Origin: an uncultured Prevotella sp.
Lineage (GTDB): Bacteria; Bacteroidota; Bacteroidia; Bacteroidales; Bacteroidaceae
Length of the DNA stretch: 64,000 nt
Direction: 5' to 3'
Assembly (NCBI GenBank): GCA_905234265.1
Contig: CAJOHJ010000009.1
Location: forward strand, 1-64,000
Below the pieces are notes generated by a model. It was not told where the DNA came from, ran no database searches, and worked only from the letters and a program-made list of their open reading frames with translations. Position numbers and translations under genes: made by a program. Of this stretch, positions 16,527 to 26,849 are shown one piece after another. The first letter of the stretch is position 1. The number at the start of each line of letters is the position of its first letter.

Positions 16527-16844
16527 ATGTACGCAATTGTAGAAATCAACGGTCAGCAGTTCAAGGCTGAGGAGGGCAAGAAGCTCTTCGTCAACCACAT
16601 GAAGGACGTGGAAGCCGGCGGAACTGTTGAATTCGACAAGGTACTGCTTGTCGACAATGAAGGCTCAGTACAGGTAGGCGCACCCACCGTAAGCGGTGCC
16701 AAGGTAGTTTGCGAAGTGGTTAATCCGCTCGTAAAGGGTGAAAAGGTTATCGTCTTCAAGATGAAGCGCCGCAAGGACTCTCGCAAGAAGAACGGACACC
16801 GCCAGCAGTACACCCAGGTAGAAGTTAAATCAGTAATCGCTTAA
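16527..16844 (+). CDS. rplU: Ribosomal protein L21
   Basis: 105-residue 50S subunit protein binding 23S rRNA. It starts [18 protein letters not shown], the family's standard N-terminus, which fixes the ATG at 16527; the frame is open further upstream but that part overlaps the promoter and is not conserved. The C-terminal basic segment [18 protein letters not shown] is the typical L21 signature. It is followed after 17 bases by rpmA, the universal L21-L27 order. Confidence 0.97.
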   Translation: MYAIVEINGQQFKAEEGKKLFVNHMKDVEAGGTVEFDKVLLVDNEGSVQVGAPTVSGAKVVCEVVNPLVKGEKVIVFKMKRRKDSRKKNGHRQQYTQVEVKSVIA

Positions 16845-16861
16845 CAACGGAGGACACATTT

Positions 16862-17125
16862 ATGGCACATAAGAAAGGTGTAGGTAGTTCGAAGAACGGT
16901 CGTGAGTCAGCAGCTCAACGACTTGGTGTTAAGATTTTCGGTGGACAGAAGGTTGTTGCAGGTAACATCATCGTTCGCCAGCGTGGTTCAAAGCACAATG
17001 CAGGCCTGAATGTAGCTATGGGTAAGGACGACACCCTGTATGCTCTCGTTGACGGCACTGTCAATTTCCGCAAGACCCGTTGCGACAAGAGCATTGTTTC
17101 TGTAATTCCTGACGCTAAGGCTTAA
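16862..17125 (+). CDS. rpmA: Ribosomal protein L27
   Basis: 87-residue 50S protein near the peptidyl transferase centre. It begins [16 protein letters not shown], the mature N-terminal form without a cleavable leader, and carries the [15 protein letters not shown] signature. Second gene of the rplU-rpmA operon, followed by a strong terminator. Confidence 0.98.
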   Translation: MAHKKGVGSSKNGRESAAQRLGVKIFGGQKVVAGNIIVRQRGSKHNAGLNVAMGKDDTLYALVDGTVNFRKTRCDKSIVSVIPDAKA

Positions 17126-17166
17126 CAAGAACAATACAAAACACAATTTATTCCAAACAAACACAA

Positions 17167-17198
17167 GTAAGGGGAAAGCATTTCTGCTTTCCCCTTAC
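17167..17198 (+). terminator. Terminator of rplU-rpmA
   Basis: A perfect 14-bp stem (GTAAGGGGAAAGCA with TGCTTTCCCCTTAC, loop TTTC) followed by TGTTTGTC. The next 130 bases (17210-17340) are AT-rich with short repeats of AATTCATG and an ACACGAATT motif, and no gene. Confidence 0.88.
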
Positions 17199-17343
17199 TG
17201 TTTGTCTTAAGCTTTAATAATTAATGAATAATTCATGATTAATTCATGGGCATTCATGTTAAAGATAAAAACACGAATTACCATGATTGTCTCATGAATT
17301 TTTATAACCATTGGTGTTCATCGTAACATGCACAAAAAAAAAA

Positions 17344-17371
17344 TTCCCACAAGCCTTCGGGCTTGTGGGAA
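17344..17371 (-). terminator. Terminator of the OmpA-like gene
   Basis: A 12-bp perfect stem (TTCCCACAAGCC / GGCTTGTGGGAA) with a TTCG loop; the minus strand continues into a long T-run (17331-17343 as A on plus). Confidence 0.92.
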
Positions 17372-17400
17372 CCGTTATGTATTGTCTAACTTTTCGTCGA

Positions 17401-18588
17401 TTACTTAACAATCTTGAAGCGAGCTACGCGGCTGAAGCTTGCCATAGCAGGATTGCTGCTGTCGATACCGCAACCCTTAGCGGTCAGACGGCTCTCAGCA
17501 ATCTTGTACTTGTTGATAAGGGCAGCCTTAACAGCGTCAGCACGGTCCTGAGCGAGCTTAGCGTTCTTGGCAGCGTCACCCTCTGGAGAAGCATAGCCTT
17601 CGATGACGAGGCTTGCGTTTGGATTGTTCTTCAGGTACTCAGCAACCAGGGCAACAGTCTCGTTACCGGCAGGAGTCAGAACCTTACCAGCCTGGTAGCC
17701 CTGCTTGAAGACTACGTTGGTGATGAGGTAGTCCTCCTTAGGAGCAACAACTGTTGTAGAAGTAGCCTTCGGCTGGCTCTGGCAAGCAGTAAGCTTCTGC
17801 TGCAGGTCGGCGATTGTGCGGCCATCGGCAGCGATGCGGCCGTCCTTCTTCTGGTTCTCAGCACGCAGACCGTTGATCTGAGCGTTCAGACCGTCGATCT
17901 CAGCCTGGTCGCGCAGCTGTACGGCAGCGAAGTTGTGAGTGCCGTTGCTTGTGCCGAACTTGTAGTTAGCACCGACGCTCAACTGGATACCACCCTTGCG
18001 AGAGTCATACTGGAAAGCAGCATCTGTGCTTTTGCCACCCTGCCAAGAAGCGAGGTTGTAAACCAGAGCCGGCTCTACGTAAACCTGCCAAGCCTTGTCA
18101 GCGCCAAGGTTGAAGGCAAAGTCGAGAGCAGCCTTAGAAGTCAGAGCGTTAGCGCGGTCAGCACCACCGAACTGGTGTCCCCAGCCGAAACCACCGAGAG
18201 CGATAACTTCGAAGTTGCGAGGCTCACCCTTGTAGCCAGCAAAAGCGTTGCTCAGATTAGCAGTACCCAGCAGGCTCAGATTGAAAGAGTTGATGAGAGT
18301 CTTGTTACCCATCATAGACTTGCTGTCGCTCTTTGACAGGAAGTAGATGTCTGCGTCAGCAGCAACACCGAAAACGGTGGTGAAGTTCTTACCAACACGA
18401 ACACCCAGCTTTGGGGCGAAGCCCTTCAGGAAACCGGCATCACCAAACTTCTGCTGAGGAGTGTAAACGCCAAGGTTAGCGCCTACATACAGATTGTCAC
18501 CAGCCTTGTTAGCTGTGATAGCTGTGTTCTGTGCATTTACAGAAGCTGTTGTCATAGCAACAGCAAGCATTAAAAATAACTTTTTCAT
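17401..18588 (-). CDS. OmpA-family outer membrane protein
   Basis: 395-residue protein tying the outer membrane to peptidoglycan. It has a signal peptide (MKKLFLMLAVAMTTASVNAQ), an N-terminal beta-barrel (residues about 30-215, ending GANYKFG), a short helical/coiled linker with DGLNAQINGLRAENQKKD, and a C-terminal OmpA domain (about 285-395) with the peptidoglycan-binding segment VIEGYASPEGDAAKNAKLAQDRA; here YASPEG replaces the usual HTDxxG, as in many Bacteroidota. It is monocistronic with its own promoter and strong terminator and probably highly expressed. Confidence 0.93.
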   Translation of the reverse strand: MKKLFLMLAVAMTTASVNAQNTAITANKAGDNLYVGANLGVYTPQQKFGDAGFLKGFAPKLGVRVGKNFTTVFGVAADADIYFLSKSDSKSMMGNKTLINSFNLSLLGTANLSNAFAGYKGEPRNFEVIALGGFGWGHQFGGADRANALTSKAALDFAFNLGADKAWQVYVEPALVYNLASWQGGKSTDAAFQYDSRKGGIQLSVGANYKFGTSNGTHNFAAVQLRDQAEIDGLNAQINGLRAENQKKDGRIAADGRTIADLQQKLTACQSQPKATSTTVVAPKEDYLITNVVFKQGYQAGKVLTPAGNETVALVAEYLKNNPNASLVIEGYASPEGDAAKNAKLAQDRADAVKAALINKYKIAESRLTAKGCGIDSSNPAMASFSRVARFKIVK

Positions 18589-18650
18589 CTTTTTACTAAC
18601 TTGTTTAATTATTAAGATATAAACTACCTATTTCATCTTGAAATCGTGTG

Positions 18651-18681
18651 CAAAGTAACGAAAAATAATAATAACTACCAA
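18651..18681 (-). promoter_or_regulatory. Promoter of the OmpA-like gene
   Basis: Minus-strand TTACTTTG (18651-18658), one base off TAnnTTTG, with TTGG 19 bases upstream. It gives a leader of about 60 bases. The remaining 18682-18900 shows only AT-rich spacer. Confidence 0.6.
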
Positions 18682-18911
18682 GGATTATTTAAAAAAAATA
18701 CGAAAATAAGTGTATTTTTTGCATTTTATTTCTCATTGAGGCCACTTTTTGCGGAAAATATCGGGTTTTAAGCCTTTTCACACACATCACAATGCTCTTT
18801 CCCTATATATAATATAAATAATGTACGCGCGCAGAAGGACGTCTCGCACAGTGCAACAACCCGAATGGAGAGGGAAAATAGCAAAACGACTGGAGGGGAA
18901 AAAGAAAAAGC

Positions 18912-18936
18912 CCTCTGCAAAATCGATTTGCAGAGG
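18912..18936 (-). terminator. Terminator of the tRNA-Ser/tRNA-Glu transcript
   Basis: CCTCTGCAAA pairs with TTTGCAGAGG (10 bp, loop ATCGA); the minus strand continues GCTTTTTCTTTTT. It lies 13 bases after tRNA-Glu. Confidence 0.88.
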
Positions 18937-18949
18937 ACTTCGTCTTTTG

Positions 18950-19021
18950 TAGTCGATAGGGGAATCGAACCCCTATGCCAAGATTGAGAATCTTGTATCC
19001 TAACCATTAGATGAATCGACC
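18950..19021 (-). tRNA. tRNA-Glu (CTC)
   Basis: Minus-strand cloverleaf: acceptor GGTCGAT/ATCGACT (one G-U pair), D-arm TCATCTAATGGTTAGGA typical of tRNA-Glu, anticodon loop TTCTCAA (anticodon CTC), T-loop TTCGATT. CCA is not encoded. Confidence 0.93.
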
Positions 19022-19049
19022 ATTATTTTCTGTCGGTTTAAAACCTGAG

Positions 19050-19136
19050 CGGAAGCTGGGGGATTCGAACCCCCGGTACAGTCACCCGTACGGCAGTTTA
19101 GCAAACTACTGGTTTCAGCCACTCACCCAAACTTCC
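19050..19136 (-). tRNA. tRNA-Ser (GCT)
   Basis: Minus-strand class II tRNA of 87 bases with a long variable arm; acceptor GGAAGTT/AGCTTCC, anticodon stem GTAGT/ACTGC, loop TTGCTAA (anticodon GCT), discriminator G. It precedes tRNA-Glu by 28 bases in the same transcript. Confidence 0.95.
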
Positions 19137-19183
19137 TAACCTTGGGGTTTAATCAACCGAAGCGCTTTCTCTCAAACGCTGTG

Positions 19184-19215
19184 CAAAGGTATGGCTTTTT
19201 TTCGGACTATGCAAA
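19184..19215 (-). promoter_or_regulatory. Promoter of the tRNA-Ser/tRNA-Glu unit
   Basis: TACCTTTG (19184-19191) with TTTG 20 bases upstream (19212-19215) on the minus strand. Confidence 0.8.
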
Positions 19216-19353
19216 TTTTTTCCTATATTTTTTCAAACAATTTTATTTGCCGATTCCAAAAACAGCACTCTGAGAGGTCTGTGCGGCTATCAGCCGGGGC
19301 GTTTCGGCACATTACAATGCGACGGCGCCGGCAGCTATCGCCACAACTTGCAG

Positions 19354-21021
19354 TCAGGTGTAGAGGAAGCGCTTGATGCTGCGCTTGGGAGTCTTCTCGA
19401 ATTCCTCGGTGCGGATTTCTATTTCTGCCACCTTCTCGTAGGCCGGCAACTGCTCGTTCAGCTGCAGGCGGTTCTGCTCCATAATGCCCCGGATGTCCTG
19501 CTCGTTGAAGTTCATGTTCTTTGCTTCGTCGTAATCGGGATAGACCAGGCCGACCAGCTTGTTGTCGCGCTGCACGATGACGCTCTCTACGACCATCGTC
19601 AGTGAGTTCAGCTTGTCCTCTATCTCTTCCGGGTAGATGTTCTGTCCGTTAGGGCCAAGCAGCATGTTCTTGCTGCGGCCATTGATGAAGACGTTGCCTT
19701 CGTAGTCCATCGTTCCTAAGTCGCCGGTGTGGTACCATCCGTCCTTGTCGATGGTTTCCCTGGTTGCCTCCTCGTTCTTGTAGTAGCCCAGCATGACGTT
19801 TGGACCCTTCACGAGTATCTCGCCGGGAATTTCCGAGGGCTGTGGGGAGTTGACCTTGACGGTCATGTGGTATGCCTGCTGTCCGCAAGAGCCCTGCTTG
19901 AAGGTGTGCCAGTCGCGATAGCAGATGATTGGCGCGCACTCGGTAGCGCCATAGCCTACGGTGTAAGGGAAGTCTATCTTCTTCAGGAATGCCTCTACCT
20001 CCTGATTGAATGCTGCTCCGCCGATGATTACCTCGTAAAGCTCGCCGCCAAAGGCCTTGACAACCTCCTGGCAGATCATCTCGCGAACCTTCTTGGAGAT
20101 GACCGGCATGGCCAGCAGCAGGCGCATGCGGTTATTCTGTATCTTCGGGAACACCTTCTTGCGGATGATTTTCTCTATTACCAGCGGTACGGCGATGATA
20201 ATCTTCGGCTTTACGTCGGCAAAGGCCTGCGCAATGATTGCCGGCGACGGCACTCTGTTCAGATACCACACATGGCAGCCGTGCATGAACTCGAAGATGA
20301 ACTCGAAGGCCATGCCGTACATGTGGGCCATGGGCAGTATGCTGATTACGCGGTCTCCCCTATTGATGGTCGTCCCAAGGACATGCTCTGCAAAGTCGTA
20401 GTTCGACCACAGCGCCCTGTAGGGTATCATCACGCCCTTGGAAAAGCCTGTCGTGCCGCTGGTGTAGTTGATGAGTGCCAGCTCGTCGTCGCTCTGCTCG
20501 ATATAGTAGTTGACATGCTCCTTGCGGAAATACTTTGGATAGCGCTTGCCGTACAATTCGTTAAGATGCTCGCGGGCGTAGGTCAGCTTGTCGGTACGCG
20601 ACACCATCAGTGAGTAGTCCGGATTGTTGATGATGCCTTCCAGATGCGGCATCTGCTGCGGGTCTATCTGCGTTGCCACATGGTCGCCGACGAAGAGCAG
20701 CTTGGCGTCGGAATGATTGACGATGTTATGTATCTGGTCTGCCATGAACTCATGGAGTATAGGCACTGCCACGGCACCATAGGTCAGCGTGGCAAGGAAG
20801 GCTACAGCCCACTGGCTGCTGTTGCGGCCGCAAAGGGCTATCTTGTCGCCCCTGACAACTCCGCTGTTTTCGAAAAGTATGTGCAGCTTTTCTATCTTTC
20901 TTGCTACATCATGATATTGCAATGTGGCACCCTTATAGTCTGTCAGAGCATCTAAATCCCAGTTGCTGATGATGCTGTCCTGTATTATCTGATTGAAACT
21001 TTTATGGCTTTCCATAGTCAT
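19354..21021 (-). CDS. Long-chain acyl-CoA synthetase (AMP-binding), second copy
   Basis: Activates fatty acids by adenylation and transfer to CoA. The AMP-binding P-loop INYTSGTTGFSKGVM is near residues 183-197, the A5-type motif VGYGATECAP near residue 350, and GWYHTGDLGTMDYEG near residue 428, all intact; the C-terminal Lys of KRSIKRFLY matches the usual catalytic lysine region. No transmembrane segment is seen. It follows its paralogue by 11 bases and the two align over their whole length, so this is a tandem duplication. A role in salvaging membrane or exogenous fatty acids is likely. Confidence 0.9.
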   Translation of the reverse strand: MTMESHKSFNQIIQDSIISNWDLDALTDYKGATLQYHDVARKIEKLHILFENSGVVRGDKIALCGRNSSQWAVAFLATLTYGAVAVPILHEFMADQIHNIVNHSDAKLLFVGDHVATQIDPQQMPHLEGIINNPDYSLMVSRTDKLTYAREHLNELYGKRYPKYFRKEHVNYYIEQSDDELALINYTSGTTGFSKGVMIPYRALWSNYDFAEHVLGTTINRGDRVISILPMAHMYGMAFEFIFEFMHGCHVWYLNRVPSPAIIAQAFADVKPKIIIAVPLVIEKIIRKKVFPKIQNNRMRLLLAMPVISKKVREMICQEVVKAFGGELYEVIIGGAAFNQEVEAFLKKIDFPYTVGYGATECAPIICYRDWHTFKQGSCGQQAYHMTVKVNSPQPSEIPGEILVKGPNVMLGYYKNEEATRETIDKDGWYHTGDLGTMDYEGNVFINGRSKNMLLGPNGQNIYPEEIEDKLNSLTMVVESVIVQRDNKLVGLVYPDYDEAKNMNFNEQDIRGIMEQNRLQLNEQLPAYEKVAEIEIRTEEFEKTPKRSIKRFLYT

Positions 21022-21032
21022 TACACATTATA

Positions 21033-22697
21033 TTATTTATATAGATAGCGTTTAATACTCTTTTTGGGAGTTTTCTGGAACTCCTCGTCTTGCAGTTCGA
21101 AGGCACTGATCTTGCTGTATACCGGCAGGTCCTGGTTCAGCTCCTGTCTGTTCTGTTCCATGATGTGCTGCAGGTCTTCCTGCGTGAAGCCCATGCTGTT
21201 GGCCTCGTCCAGGTCGGGATGCACAAGTGCCACCAGATGATTGTCGCGCTGCACGATAATGCTCTCGCTGACCATTGCCATCGAGTTCAGCTTGTCCTCA
21301 ATTTCCTCCGGATAGACATTCTGCCCGTTGGCACCCAGCAGCATGTTCTTCAGGCGGCCGCGGATGAAGATGTGTCCGTCGGCAGACATTGTTGCCAAGT
21401 CGCCGGTGTGATACCAGCCGTCGGCGTCGATAGCCTTACGCGTGGCCTCCTCATTCTTATAATATCCCAGCATGACGTGCAGTCCGTGGGTAACAATCTC
21501 TCCCTCCACATTTTCCGGGTCAGAGGAGAGAATCTTCACTTCCATATTGTCAACAGGTGTTCCGCACGACGACGGCACAAAGTCATGGTAGTCGCTATAT
21601 GAAATAAGCGGAGCGCACTCCGTGGTGCCGTAGCCGACGGTTATGGGAAAGTCTATGCTCTTCAAGAACTGCTCTATTTCCTGGTTCAGCGGCGCGCCGC
21701 CGACAATGATTTCATAGGTCTTCCCTCCAAAAGCGGCATACACCTCCTGGCAGATGCGCGCCTTGACCTTCTTGGAGACGACGGGCATCTGCAGCAACAG
21801 CTTGATGGCATTGTTCTGGATTTTCGGGAACACGCGCTTCCTGACAATCTTCTCAATTATCAGCGGAACGGCAATAATCACGTCCGGACATATCGTCGTA
21901 AAGGCTTCAGCAATGACGGCAGGCGACGGCAGGCGCGTAAGGAAGAAAAGATGGTAACCAGAACAGAACGGGAAAAGGAACTCCATAGCCATACCGTACA
22001 TGTGCGCCATTGGCAGAATGCTCAGCAGGCGGCTGAACTTCGGCAGGTGTACGCCAAGTTTCTCTTGACAGAAGTTGACGTTTCCCCATATTGCCCGATA
22101 AGGAATCATCACCCCTTTCGAAAAGCCTGTCGTGCCGCTGGTATAATTAATCATGCACAGCTCATCAGCCGTGTCCTTATGCCAATGGATGTCATTGCTG
22201 CGGAAGGCATTGGGATATTTCATGCCAAACAGTTCGTTCAGCCTCTCGCGGGCGTCCGTCAGCCTCTCGTTTCTGGAAGTGTGCAGCGAGAAGTCCGGCA
22301 GATTGAAAATACCTTCAAGGTCAGGCATCTGGTCGGCCTCGATAATGTTGACGACATAGTCGCCGACAAAAAGCAGCCTGCTTTCCGAGTGGTTGACGAT
22401 ATTGTGTATCTGCTCGCCGTTGAACTCGTGCAGTATCGGCACAACCACGGCGCCATAGGTAATCGTTGCCAGGAACGCCACCGCCCAGTGAGCCGAATTG
22501 CGGCCACACACAGCGATGCGGTCTCCTTTCTCAATGCCCGCGGCATTCATCATGATGTGCAGCTTCTCAATCTTCCGCGCCACGTCATGATATTGCAATG
22601 TAGTTCCCTTGTAGTCAGTAATCGAGTCTAACAGCCAATTATCCTTTACAGCATTCTCTATCAGGCTATTAAAACTGGGAATTTCAATATTATTCAT
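21033..22697 (-). CDS. Long-chain acyl-CoA synthetase (AMP-binding), first copy
   Basis: Same family as the following gene, with INYTSGTTGFSKGVM, VGYGTTECAP and GWYHTGDLATMSADG. The start is set at the ATG at 22697 (MNNIEIPSFNSLIEN): a longer frame exists up to 22745, but the promoter core TATCTTTG lies at 22721-22728, so the upstream ATG would be outside the message. 554 residues. It is the first gene of a two-gene unit. Differences from the second copy are spread over the acyl-binding half, which suggests different chain preferences (inference). Confidence 0.9.
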   Translation of the reverse strand: MNNIEIPSFNSLIENAVKDNWLLDSITDYKGTTLQYHDVARKIEKLHIMMNAAGIEKGDRIAVCGRNSAHWAVAFLATITYGAVVVPILHEFNGEQIHNIVNHSESRLLFVGDYVVNIIEADQMPDLEGIFNLPDFSLHTSRNERLTDARERLNELFGMKYPNAFRSNDIHWHKDTADELCMINYTSGTTGFSKGVMIPYRAIWGNVNFCQEKLGVHLPKFSRLLSILPMAHMYGMAMEFLFPFCSGYHLFFLTRLPSPAVIAEAFTTICPDVIIAVPLIIEKIVRKRVFPKIQNNAIKLLLQMPVVSKKVKARICQEVYAAFGGKTYEIIVGGAPLNQEIEQFLKSIDFPITVGYGTTECAPLISYSDYHDFVPSSCGTPVDNMEVKILSSDPENVEGEIVTHGLHVMLGYYKNEEATRKAIDADGWYHTGDLATMSADGHIFIRGRLKNMLLGANGQNVYPEEIEDKLNSMAMVSESIIVQRDNHLVALVHPDLDEANSMGFTQEDLQHIMEQNRQELNQDLPVYSKISAFELQDEEFQKTPKKSIKRYLYK

Positions 22698-22720
22698 TGC
22701 ACAGTTTTCAAAATTTTGTG

Positions 22721-22750
22721 CAAAGATAATACCTTTCATGCACATTCCAA
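22721..22750 (-). promoter_or_regulatory. Promoter of the acyl-CoA synthetase pair
   Basis: Minus-strand TATCTTTG (22721-22728) with TTGG (22747-22750) 18 bases upstream. It decides the start of the downstream gene. Confidence 0.7.
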
Positions 22751-22953
22751 AAAAAAATGTGCAATTTTTATAATAATTTACTTGCCATGCTTTTTTATAG
22801 TAATAGGTATCATTCTAAGATTCATCTGCGTATCATGCTTTCTGCACCTAACCAGCCACTGTTGGAATGCCTAATAATCAAGAGGCGAGGCAAGCCTTCG
22901 CTGGTTTTCTCATCCACAGCCTTTGCAAACTGATTTTGCGAAAAAATAACATT

Positions 22954-23607
22954 TCAGACAAGGTTTTGCAGATAAGGATTGTACTGCAGTTCGTCGGCCA
23001 TTACTGATGCAGGGCCGTGGCCGGAAAAGAGGCGCGTCTCCGGCGGCAGGAGAGACGCAAGCTTTTGGAGGCTTTGCTGCATCTGCTGCCACGAACCGCC
23101 CTCGAAGTCGGTGCGGCCGATGCTCATGCGGAAGAGCGTGTCGCCAGTAAACGCCACTGCCTCGCCGCTACTCCAGAAAACTACGGAACCGGGAGAATGC
23201 CCCGGGGTGTGAAGCACCTGCAGACTGCTGTTGCCAAAGGCTATCTGCTGGCCGTCACGGATATTAGTGCCTATGGAGGGCTGCTGGTCGGGGATTTCCA
23301 TGCCGAACATGCCACGCGCCTGCTCGGCAAGATGCTCTGTCAGGAAATTGTCCTGCTCCATAGCCTCAACGCGCAGTCCATAGGCTTCAAAGACATCCTT
23401 GATGCCGAAGTTATGGTCCAGATGCCCGTGAGTGGCCAGCAGACGTACAGGCTTCAGCCCGTTGTCGGCAATATACCGCCTGATGGCAGCGAATTCGTGC
23501 TGATAGAATGCCCCACAGTCAATGACGACACATTCGCCAGTGTCGTCGCTGACTATGTAGCAGTTCTCCTGCAGCATATTGCATACTATGGTCTTTATGC
23601 TAAGCAT
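22954..23607 (-). CDS. MBL-fold metallo-hydrolase (glyoxalase II-like)
   Basis: 217-residue zinc hydrolase. The metal motif HGHLDH (residues 60-65) is complete, with further ligands in VLHTPGHSPGS and FTGDTLF and a late GHGPAS His. Length and pattern match the small glyoxalase II-like proteins (YcbL type) rather than true lactamases; the substrate, a thioester or persulfide, is not deducible. It is the last gene of the export operon, 30 bases after the permease, without a known link to transport. Confidence 0.88.
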   Translation of the reverse strand: MLSIKTIVCNMLQENCYIVSDDTGECVVIDCGAFYQHEFAAIRRYIADNGLKPVRLLATHGHLDHNFGIKDVFEAYGLRVEAMEQDNFLTEHLAEQARGMFGMEIPDQQPSIGTNIRDGQQIAFGNSSLQVLHTPGHSPGSVVFWSSGEAVAFTGDTLFRMSIGRTDFEGGSWQQMQQSLQKLASLLPPETRLFSGHGPASVMADELQYNPYLQNLV

Positions 23608-23637
23608 TCTTTTCTATGAAAACTGTTTCTCTGTCGG

Positions 23638-24855
<1,218 letters not shown>

Positions 24856-24896
24856 TTTAATGCATAATTCTTAATGCATAATTCATAATGCATTTA
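24856..24896. repeat. AT-rich direct repeats between permease and ATPase genes
   Basis: Three copies of AATGCATAATTC-like sequence in about 40 bases in the operon gap, typical of the simple-sequence spacers of this genome. Confidence 0.7.
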
Positions 24897-25652
24897 TCAG
24901 TCGTCTTGCGGCTTGGGCAGTGCAGCCAGAGCCTCGGCGGCCGACTTTATGTTGTTGTTGACCGTGTCTTCGCGAATTTTTCCGTCGCGCAGGTTGATGT
25001 TGCGGCTGGAATATTCGGCAATCTCCGGATTGTGCGTCACGAAGATGATGGTGTGTCCCTGGCGGTAGAGTTCCTGGAAAAGGACCAGCATTTCGAACGA
25101 CGTCCTTGTGTCCAGATTACCCGTAGCCTCGTCGGCCAGCAGCACTGCCGGGTCGTTCACCAAGGCACGCGCAATGGCCACGCGCTGCATCTGTCCGCCG
25201 GACATCTGGTTCGACTTGTGGAACAGGCGGTCGCCCAGTCCCACGGCCTCCAGTGCCTTCACGGCAGCCTCGCGGCGCTGCTGTGCATTGTATTTGTTGT
25301 TATACATCAGCGGCAGCTCCACATTCTCCACGGCAGTGGTCTTGGCCAGCAGGTTGTAGTTCTGGAACACGAAGCCAATCTTCTGGTTCCTCAGGTGGGC
25401 GCGCTGTGTCTTCGACATGGTGCGCACGCTGATGCCGTCGAGCAGGTATTCGCCGCTGGTGGGTGTGTCAAGGCATCCCAGCTGGTTGAGCAGCGTTGAC
25501 TTGCCGCTGCCCGACGTGCCCTGGATGGTTACGAACTCGCCCTCGTAGATTTTAAACGACACGCCGCGCAGAGCTTTCACCGTCTCGCTGCCGACGGTGA
25601 AATAGCGCTTGACGTTCTGCAGTTCTATGACTACTTTTCTGTTTTCCATCAC
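24897..25652 (-). CDS. ABC transporter ATP-binding protein (MacB/LolD type)
   Basis: 251-residue ATPase: Walker A GTSGSGKSTLLN (about residues 45-56), Q-loop FVFQNYNLL, signature MSGGQMQRVAIARAL, Walker B VLLADEATGNLD (Ala replaces the usual Pro) and switch His in IIFVTHNPE. Its first codons overlap the end of the adaptor gene by 4 bases (ATGA type), so the two are translated together. Confidence 0.95.
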   Translation of the reverse strand: MMENRKVVIELQNVKRYFTVGSETVKALRGVSFKIYEGEFVTIQGTSGSGKSTLLNQLGCLDTPTSGEYLLDGISVRTMSKTQRAHLRNQKIGFVFQNYNLLAKTTAVENVELPLMYNNKYNAQQRREAAVKALEAVGLGDRLFHKSNQMSGGQMQRVAIARALVNDPAVLLADEATGNLDTRTSFEMLVLFQELYRQGHTIIFVTHNPEIAEYSSRNINLRDGKIREDTVNNNIKSAAEALAALPKPQDD

Positions 25653-26827
25653 TTCTTCTTGTTCTGATTGTTTCGCGGCCGCGGCATGAACGGATTAGTG
25701 GCCTGCTGGGTCTCAGCCTCCTGCTCGCCACCGCTCAGCGTGAAGTCTACCAGCACCTCGGTGCCTTCGCTGATGCCGCTGATGATTTCCGTCAGCATGC
25801 CGTTGGTAGTGCCGGCTTCCACCTTGTAAGCCTTGAATACGGAGCCTTCCAGAGTCCACACCTTTTCGGGTGCGTCGACGTCCTCAATGGTCTGTCCCTT
25901 GCCGAGCAGCACTTCGTTAGGCATGAAGCGCAAGGCCTTGGAGGGTACGGCCAGCACGTCGTTCTTCTCCAGTGTGAATATGGTTACGTTAGCCGTCAGG
26001 CCAGGCTTCAGCTTCAGGTTCTTGTTGGGAGCGGAAATCACCACCTCGTAGGTAACCACGTTGCTTGACGTCGTTGCCTGCTGGCGCACCTGCGTGACGG
26101 TGCCTTCAAACTTGTCGTCGGGGAAGGCATCGACGGTGAACGTCACGCGCTGGCCTTCCTTGACTTCGCCAATGTCGGCCTCGTCGATGTCGGCAATCAC
26201 GCGCATGTCGGTAAGGTCCTTGGCGATGACGAACAACTCAGGCGTCGAGAAGCTTGATGCCACCGTCTGTCCCTCCTCCACCGACTTGGAAAGCACCACG
26301 CCGTCGATGGGGCTGGTAATGGTAGCGTAGCCCAGGTTGGTCTGCGCCTTCTGCACGCTCTCGCGGGCCGTAGCCACCTGCTGACGGGCTTTCTCGCACG
26401 ACAGTTTGGCGTTCTCGTAGTCGTCGGCACTCACCAGTCCCTTGTCGAAGAGCGTCTGGTAGCGGCTGAAGTTTGCCGTCTCGTAGCTCAGCGAACTCTG
26501 GGCCGACGACAGGTTGGCCTTGGCGGTGTTCAGCTCGCTGATGAGGTTTGTCTTGTCAAGCTCTGCAATCACCTGCCCTTTCCTGACCTCTGAATTATAG
26601 TCGACATACAGCTTTGATACAATGCCCGACACCTGCGTACCCACCGTCACCGACGTCACAGGCTCTATGGTGCCGGTGGCTGTTATGGACGTGCTGATGT
26701 TCTGGCGTTCCACCTTGGCAGTCTGGAATTCCACCTTGCTTTCCTTCTTGCCGCCCGACAACAGCCAGACAGCAATGGCAACGACTGCGACGGCACCTAT
26801 GCCGTAGAGTATTTTCTTGTTTTTCAT
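25649..26827 (-). CDS. Efflux periplasmic adaptor, MacA/HlyD family
   Basis: 392-residue membrane-fusion protein bridging the ABC pump to the outer membrane channel. N-terminal membrane anchor (ILYGIGAVAVVAIAVWLLSG, residues 5-24), lipoyl halves (SVTVGTQVSGIV and ITSPIDGVV), a coiled-coil hairpin (about 95-165) and beta-barrel domains follow. The C-terminal tail is Gln/Asn/Lys-rich. Second gene of the operon, 22 bases after the TolC-like gene. Confidence 0.94.
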   Translation of the reverse strand: MKNKKILYGIGAVAVVAIAVWLLSGGKKESKVEFQTAKVERQNISTSITATGTIEPVTSVTVGTQVSGIVSKLYVDYNSEVRKGQVIAELDKTNLISELNTAKANLSSAQSSLSYETANFSRYQTLFDKGLVSADDYENAKLSCEKARQQVATARESVQKAQTNLGYATITSPIDGVVLSKSVEEGQTVASSFSTPELFVIAKDLTDMRVIADIDEADIGEVKEGQRVTFTVDAFPDDKFEGTVTQVRQQATTSSNVVTYEVVISAPNKNLKLKPGLTANVTIFTLEKNDVLAVPSKALRFMPNEVLLGKGQTIEDVDAPEKVWTLEGSVFKAYKVEAGTTNGMLTEIISGISEGTEVLVDFTLSGGEQEAETQQATNPFMPRPRNNQNKKK

Positions 26828-26849
26828 ATCGTTATGTTGTTTTTTTATT

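Noticed and set aside
17311..18336. 341-codon plus-strand ORF opposite the OmpA-like gene
   Set aside because: Shadow of a highly expressed gene with strong codon bias; no domains.
18768..19007. 79-codon minus-strand ORF over the tRNA-Glu gene
   Set aside because: It reads through a tRNA and its terminator; no coding signal.
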